A DNA stretch of 64,000 nucleotides from contig OX375875.1 of assembly GCA_947359465.1 (NCBI GenBank), positions 58,715,981 to 58,779,980 on the forward strand, read 5' to 3'. Source of the stretch: Metellina segmentata (taxonomy: Eukaryota; Arthropoda; Arachnida; Araneae; Tetragnathidae). Both the position numbers and the translations under genes were made by a program. The notes under the pieces were generated by a model that was not told where the DNA came from, searched no databases, and worked only from the letters and a program-made list of their open reading frames with translations. This document shows positions 59,295 through 64,000 of the stretch, piece by piece (positions within the stretch are counted from its first letter, which is position 1; each line of letters starts with the position of its first letter).

Positions 59295-59605
59295 TATATA
59301 ATATGGTATATACTATTAAAAATAGCGAAGTACATGCACAAAATAACAATTACTCGCCATTATTTTAATAGCTGTCATTTAACATCATCAAATAATATTT
59401 AAAAGGAGCAAAAAAAATATTCAGAAGCCACCATTTTGAATGTCCGCCATTACTTCCATAGACGAAATCTGAGAAGGCCTCATATCCAAAATTAAATCTT
59501 CATATATGTAGTATATATGTATCCCAAGTTCTATGCTTCTATCATTAAAAAAAGGCTCAATTCTTACAGTTTTTCATCTATCGGCCGTACTAATATGAAG
59601 ATATG

Positions 59606-60550
59606 GCGCAACCCACTTGTGACGTCAATGTGAATATTATTTTGTACTGTCTGTCACAAGAACTTTTCCACATGCAAATTCTATCCGTTGCCGTAGAAAC
59701 GGACCTCATCCTATTTTCCATAGGGCATGCCTGAAGAAATATATTCATGTTTATCACTATGGCACGCTTGGTGACACATTGAAAATATATTTGTTACGAT
59801 TTTTACATGTCGTAGAGAAGGATCAGTGCCCTAAGTGGCCATCACTCGAGAAAACCAAATAGCTCCTCTCCGAAAATCATCCCTACTCAAAGTGAACTAG
59901 CCCTGTTCTATAACGACCGCTACTACCCAGATTTGGTGTCACAAGCAGCTTTCGTGGTAGACAGTAATGAAAGATTTAATTCGTGAGTTGAGATAACTGG
60001 GTTACACTACATTAGTTTAAGTGTCTAGCCATTTATATTTGATCTTTTTGAATGCAGGAAAATAACGTTTAAATCATATTTGTGAATGCACGTCAGCGTA
60101 ATAGAGGTCACTCCACAATTCTGTTGAGGTGAAATACCGTCATTTTCTATGATAGCACCAAAATCGACAATGAGATAGGGGTGACCGAGGGGAGAAACTC
60201 TTTCTTTAAATCTAATATTTTTATAATTAATAGCTATTTTTACTGTTTAAAGGTACAGTTCTATTCTCCTACTTTCCTATAACGGTCTGTTAGGATTCCA
60301 GAACGAGTGCTCAATGTTCTCCACTATCATAAAATTTATGTATAGTCTATCTAATACGAGAACTACTACCGATTGTGATCTCTATAGGAATAGGCCTTGA
60401 TCATTTTGGGTAGGGGTGACTTGGTGGGTATCTCAATTTTATTTTGTTTTCTGTGAATATTTCCGACGGAAAGAGGTAGTTTACTGGAATATATTTTCTC
60501 GGCAAGAAGTAAAAATTTTCTTCTTATTATTTCTAATCCCACTGATCTGG
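59606..60550. other. Stretch between the inverted-repeat element and the LINE
   Basis: No gene seen. It may include the 3' UTR of the LINE that ends at 60552, but I see no poly-A tail that would mark its end. Confidence 0.35.
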
Positions 60551-60551
60551 A

Positions 60552-62055
60552 TCAGATCAGGTCTATAAGTCCCTCCGCCCTCAATCTCTCTAGAACCACA
60601 CCAGGGCTACGCAGTTGGTCCTCCCGCGATAACGCAATGCATCCTAGCAAATGCTCGGCGGTGGCCTCACTTGTGTTGCACTTTGTACAAGTGGGGAAGA
60701 TTTTCTTTCCCCGGGAGAACCTTAGAGTCCTAAGGTGTCCAGTTTTGAACCTAGATAAAGCTGTCTGGTCCCGCCTTTCACCACCAAAGCTCAAAGCACC
60801 ACCAGGGCCAGGGCTACAGTACCAAGGATGGGGCGGCGGAAGTTTCCAAGACGAGTTGACCAGAGCCTTACTTCTAGAGTATATTTCATGGAAAGTCAGA
60901 AGCTCAGCAGGACACAGGGGCAGTGATGATCCCTTTTTAGCCAGTTCATCGGCAATGTCGTTATATTTAAGGTCTACATGAGAAGGAATCCATTGAAAAT
61001 GTATAATGCAGGACTTAGATAACATTTTAAGTTTTTCAAAAACACAGATGGCCCCGCTGCTCCACAATATTCCTCCAATTTTCCAGGTACTGTATAGCAC
61101 TACGACTATCCACCAGTATCCAAATCTCCCCGCCTAGTTGCCGTTCTAAAGAAAAATTTAAAGCCATGTCAATGGCCATCAGTTCTGAGCCAAAGACGGA
61201 ACTAAAATCAGGATTACGCTGTTTGAGCAAGGTTTCTACAGTGCCAGATTTCATAACTACCCCGCTTCCAGTGTGGCCATTTTCATTTTTACTACCATCA
61301 GTATAAATCAGTACAGACCCAGATGGGATATTATTGATTACCTCAAGAGCAGCTTGTCTTAAGAATTCAGGATGTTGAGAAGATTTATTAGTGTGTGTCA
61401 ATGGTTCCGTATGAAAGTACACCCCGGTCAATAGAACAAGAGGAGAGGCAATGAGCATTAGAGAGTTAGTAGTAACAAAGGGTTGCAAAACATCTAACAT
61501 TTCAGTACGTCCACGAGGACTATGCCTCTTCAACCTCTGGGTATTCGTCCAGTCACACAGGAAATTAGCGGTACGATGTTCGTCACGGTAGCTATATAGT
61601 TAACAAAAGTACTTTATAAGATTAGGGATACTTCTATCCCGTAACGGTTGCAAGTCGGCCTCGTATAGTACTATGTTGGATGGCGTGCTCCTACGGAGAC
61701 CCGTAATAATGAGCACTGAGCTGTACTCTCTCTAGTTTCTGCAAGTTGGTAATCGAGGCAACATGATAGATTTGAAAACCATATTCTAGAATTGGACGAA
61801 CCAGAGAAATGTATGTAGTTCTTAGGGTCCTAGCATCTGCGCCCCAGTCCGTATCCAGAAATAAACTTTAGAATATTAAGTCGCTTCTTGGCACGATTTA
61901 CAAGAGAGTCAATGTGCTTATGGCAAGAGATCTCGAAATCGAGGATAAATCCAAGATATTTGGGGTTTCTTTCACAATGTAAGAGTTGGGAGTTCATATA
62001 AATTCTAGGACTATATTTAAATAGTTTCCTATAGTAGTGGTCCGAGGCCGATGGT
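60552..62055 (-). pseudogene. Jockey/I-type LINE, RT C-terminus and RNase H, 5' cut by gypsy element
   Basis: From 62055 leftward: Y-L-G-F-I-L-D-F-E-I-S-C-H-K-H-I-D and R-A-K-K-R-L-N-I-L-K (RT thumb region), L-I-Y-T-D-G-S-K-N-E-N-G-H-T-G-S-G-V (RNase H, first Asp), G-S-E-L-M-A-I-D-M-A-L (Glu), V-D-S-R-S-A-I-Q-Y-L (Asp), W-I-P-S-H-V-D-L-K-Y-N-D-I-A-D-E-L-A-K-K-G (His/Asp), then C-T-K-C-N-T-S-E-A-T-A-E-H-L-L-G-C, the CCHC segment typical of the 3' end. Stops and frameshifts occur between segments. The stop at 60552 is the natural C-terminus. Confidence 0.88.
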
Positions 62056-62485
62056 TGTTGATGAACTCCGTCGTGAAAGTTTAGTAAAAAAAAACTCAAA
62101 AGACACAGAGTCAAAATTCTGTATTTGGAGTATATTTTACTAAATTTAATCGATCGTCACGTAAGTTACATGTAGTATAAAGTAGCAATTACATTTGGAT
62201 AGGCATTCAAAATTGTAACTTTCCTCCCACCGCTGTATAAAATCTTTTCTTGATCTCCTCTGTTCTAAAGATTGATTTTATCTTTTAGTTGTCTTGGTAA
62301 CTATAACTATTTATTGCTCTGACTTTTTTAATTGGCTTTTGCCGCACTTCCTCGGCTTGAAATCTTGTGGACGTTTCTTTTAATTGAAAAAGCTTTGTTC
62401 TTAGGTTGCCAGCTTGGCGTTTTCTATGTAGGGTTGCCAACTTGGCGTTTCACTTCTTGTAAGATGCGAGATGGCGAACCTTACA
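62056..62485 (-). mobile_element. 3' LTR of a gypsy-type element
   Basis: On the minus strand the candidate begins TGTAAGGTTCGCCATCTCGC right after a purine-rich CGGAGGGACA (polypurine tract) and ends TTCATCAACA where the LINE sequence resumes. This gives about 430 bp. The 5' LTR and the matching TSD are off the right edge, so the borders are provisional. Confidence 0.6.
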
Positions 62486-62778
62486 TGTCCCTCCGGGGAA
62501 GCACATCCATCACTTAAGTCATAAGTGATGATGCTGCTGCCAATCGCCATCTAGAATCATAACTAAAAGTCATAATTAATTAGCTGGTCTTCATTACGAT
62601 ATCCAGTCCTTCGAGAGAAGCGTGAGAGCTCAAAAAAAAATATCTACACTAACATTCATGAACTCCCACATAAAATACATAATACAAGACACAAGAACGT
62701 TATCAAAATTATCTAAATCAGATTACAGTTTTGAGAAGAAAAAAATATATATACATATTTATATGAACTGAATAAAAA
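62486..62778 (-). other. Non-coding spacer between pol stop and LTR
   Basis: About 290 bases in the place where integrase would be expected. Stops in all minus-strand frames, with no zinc-binding H-H-C-C or D-D-E pattern. Confidence 0.6.
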
Positions 62779-64000
62779 CTAGGGTTCATCAATTTTGATG
62801 CGCGATAAGGCATCTGCATTGCCATGCTTACTACCCTTTCTGTACAATATATTCATGTTATATCTTTGCAATGCCAAAGCCCAACGTGCAAGTTTTGCAC
62901 CCTGTGGCATTCCCTGGGTCAAATAAGTAAGGGGGTTATGATCGGAGACAATTTGGACTTGTGCTCCAAATATCCAAGTGTCAAATTTTTTCAACGCACT
63001 TAGAACAGCATACGCCTCCCGTTCGATAGTAGCCCAACGAGTTTGGCATGGGGTGAGTTTTCTACTGTAAAAGGCGATAGGACGTTCTTTTCCGTCTTCG
63101 TCTTGCTGAGCTAGACACGCTCCAATCGCTGTTGCAGAAGCATCGGTGTACAACTGGTATGGCTGATCTAACACTGGAGTATATAAGAATGGAATTTCCG
63201 TCAGCCTTTGCTTCAATTGTTGGAAGCTTGCTTCCTCTTCATCACTCCAAGGTATTTTGTTGGGCACCCTTTTCTTTGTTAAGTTTGTTAAGGGTAAAAC
63301 CAAGGACGAGAAATCCTGAATGTACTCCCGATAGTAGCTTGCCAGACCAATTATGCCTCTTAACTCTTTCTTAGTAGTTGGACGTGCTAAGTTCTGCATG
63401 GCTTCGATTTTCTGGGGATCTGGTGCATGTCTTCCGGAACCTACAATGTGTCCCAGGAACCTCACTTGTTTTTTACCGAACTCGCACTTTTTAAGATTGA
63501 CTGTTAATCCAACGGTCTGTAGAGTTCTCAGCACGTCTCTGATGTGACGCAAGTGATTCTCCCACGAGCTGGAAAAAATGGCCAGATCGTCGATATACGC
63601 ACGGCAGTACTTTCTGTGTGTCTTAAGTACTTTGTCTATGGACTTTTGGAACGTACTTCCAGCATTTTTAAGTCCAAATGGTAAAACGTTCCATTGAAAA
63701 TGACCAGAATGTGTCACAAATGCCGAATATGGTTTAGCTTCTTCTTCTAAAGGGATTTGCCAATAACCCTTTGTCAAATCTAGAACGCTGATGAAAGGAG
63801 CACTACCAATTTCAAATAGTAACTCGGTGGCCTGTTGCATTGGATAAGCATCTGGGACAGTAAAACTGTTCAAAACTCGAAAGTCGACGCAAAGTCTTAC
63901 ACTTCCGTCCTTTTTGGCCACACAGACGACTGGGTGTGCCCACTCACTGTCACTCTCTTCAATCAGTCCTTGTTCAAGTAACTCTTGGATTTGGCGATCC
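62779..64000 (-). CDS. Gypsy-type reverse transcriptase-RNase H, 5' end off window
   Basis: Open from the right edge to TAG at 62779 (at least 406 codons). RT motifs: W-A-H-P-V-V-C-V-A-K-K-D-G, R-L-C-V-D-F-R-V-L-N, L-D-L-T-K-G-Y-W-Q-I-P, L-P-F-G-L-K-N-A, and Y-I-D-D-L-A (catalytic Y-x-D-D). RNase H: L-Y-T-D-A-S-A-T-A-I-G, R-E-A-Y-A-V-L, V-S-D-H-N-P-L-T-Y-L and H-G-N-A-D-A-L-S-R. This is the RT-RH unit of a Ty3/gypsy Pol protein (17.6/297-like). It ends just after A-D-A-L-S-R and no integrase follows before the LTR, so the element lost integrase or never had it. The part seen has no stops. Confidence 0.93.
   Translation of the reverse strand, partial: DRQIQELLEQGLIEESDSEWAHPVVCVAKKDGSVRLCVDFRVLNSFTVPDAYPMQQATELLFEIGSAPFISVLDLTKGYWQIPLEEEAKPYSAFVTHSGHFQWNVLPFGLKNAGSTFQKSIDKVLKTHRKYCRAYIDDLAIFSSSWENHLRHIRDVLRTLQTVGLTVNLKKCEFGKKQVRFLGHIVGSGRHAPDPQKIEAMQNLARPTTKKELRGIIGLASYYREYIQDFSSLVLPLTNLTKKRVPNKIPWSDEEEASFQQLKQRLTEIPFLYTPVLDQPYQLYTDASATAIGACLAQQDEDGKERPIAFYSRKLTPCQTRWATIEREAYAVLSALKKFDTWIFGAQVQIVSDHNPLTYLTQGMPQGAKLARWALALQRYNMNILYRKGSKHGNADALSRIKIDEP

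Larger units (their letters stand above)
56283..59605 (+). mobile_element. Inverted-repeat element coding for an unnamed multi-copy protein family
   Basis: Two arms of about 0.9-1.0 kb (56283-57165 and 58590-59605) are inverted copies, each with a TA microsatellite, Met-led and Cys-rich coding sequence and the word TAGTACGGCCGATA at the outer end. The 1.4 kb between them is coding-like on the plus strand. The arms encode the N-terminal part of the same protein whose later parts lie in the centre. The repetition and the inverted arms suggest a mobile element, but I cannot assign it to a superfamily, and no TSD is clear. Confidence 0.55.

Overview
The window is AT-rich intron and intergenic DNA of an animal, almost certainly an arthropod. 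I think a spider is most likely, but that is inference from the CYP4V2-like P450 genes combined with this mix of Tc1, mariner, piggyBac, hAT, Helitron, gypsy and RNase-H LINE debris. There is no prokaryotic gene organisation. The only host genes I can support are two head-to-tail cytochrome P450 genes of the CYP4 family on the minus strand, split into short exons with conserved intron phases.

Gene A begins at 20884 (exon 1) and runs leftward through exons at about 10.9, 8.5, 7.2, 3.15, 1.4 and 0.5 kb; its remaining exons lie off the left edge. Gene B begins beyond the right edge. Its exons 3 to 11 lie at about 55.0, 53.7, 51.9, 49.2, 46.9, 41.5, 36.0, 33.85 and 30.0 kb and end in a stop codon at 29957. 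Exons 1-2 of A and 3-11 of B together account for a complete protein of about 529 residues with the I-helix, ExxR, PDRF and heme-cysteine motifs. The exon 3-7 parts of A (0.2-9 kb) and B (46.6-55.9 kb) are paralogous in introns as well as exons, so a segmental tandem duplication made the pair. Elements present in only one copy were inserted later.

The rest is mobile DNA. Left to right: a mariner tail (1-230); a DNA transposon with internal repeats that holds a solo LTR (3.7-5.9 kb); a fold-back mariner (9.15-10.03 kb); a 4.4 kb block bounded by Tc1 ends that contains Tc1, LTR and piggyBac remains (11.5-15.9 kb); a hAT remnant (16.4-18.3 kb) and a Harbinger-like MITE (19 kb). In the intergenic space (20.9-30 kb) lie a Tc1 carrying a piggyBac MITE and a second MITE. 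Gene B introns hold a LINE/SINE cluster (30-31 kb), a Tc1 with a nested TIR element (31.3-33.5 kb), two Helitrons in inverted orientation with a further TIR element inside one (36.5-41 kb), GC-rich hairpin arrays (44-45 kb and 52 kb), a LINE fragment (45 kb) and several MITEs and SINEs.

The right end holds a 3.3 kb inverted-repeat structure (56.3-59.6 kb) coding for pieces of a multi-copy animal protein family I cannot name, then an RNase-H LINE interrupted by a gypsy-type LTR element whose pol region lacks an integrase. The 56-60 kb element and the hairpin arrays are the best candidates for undescribed biology.
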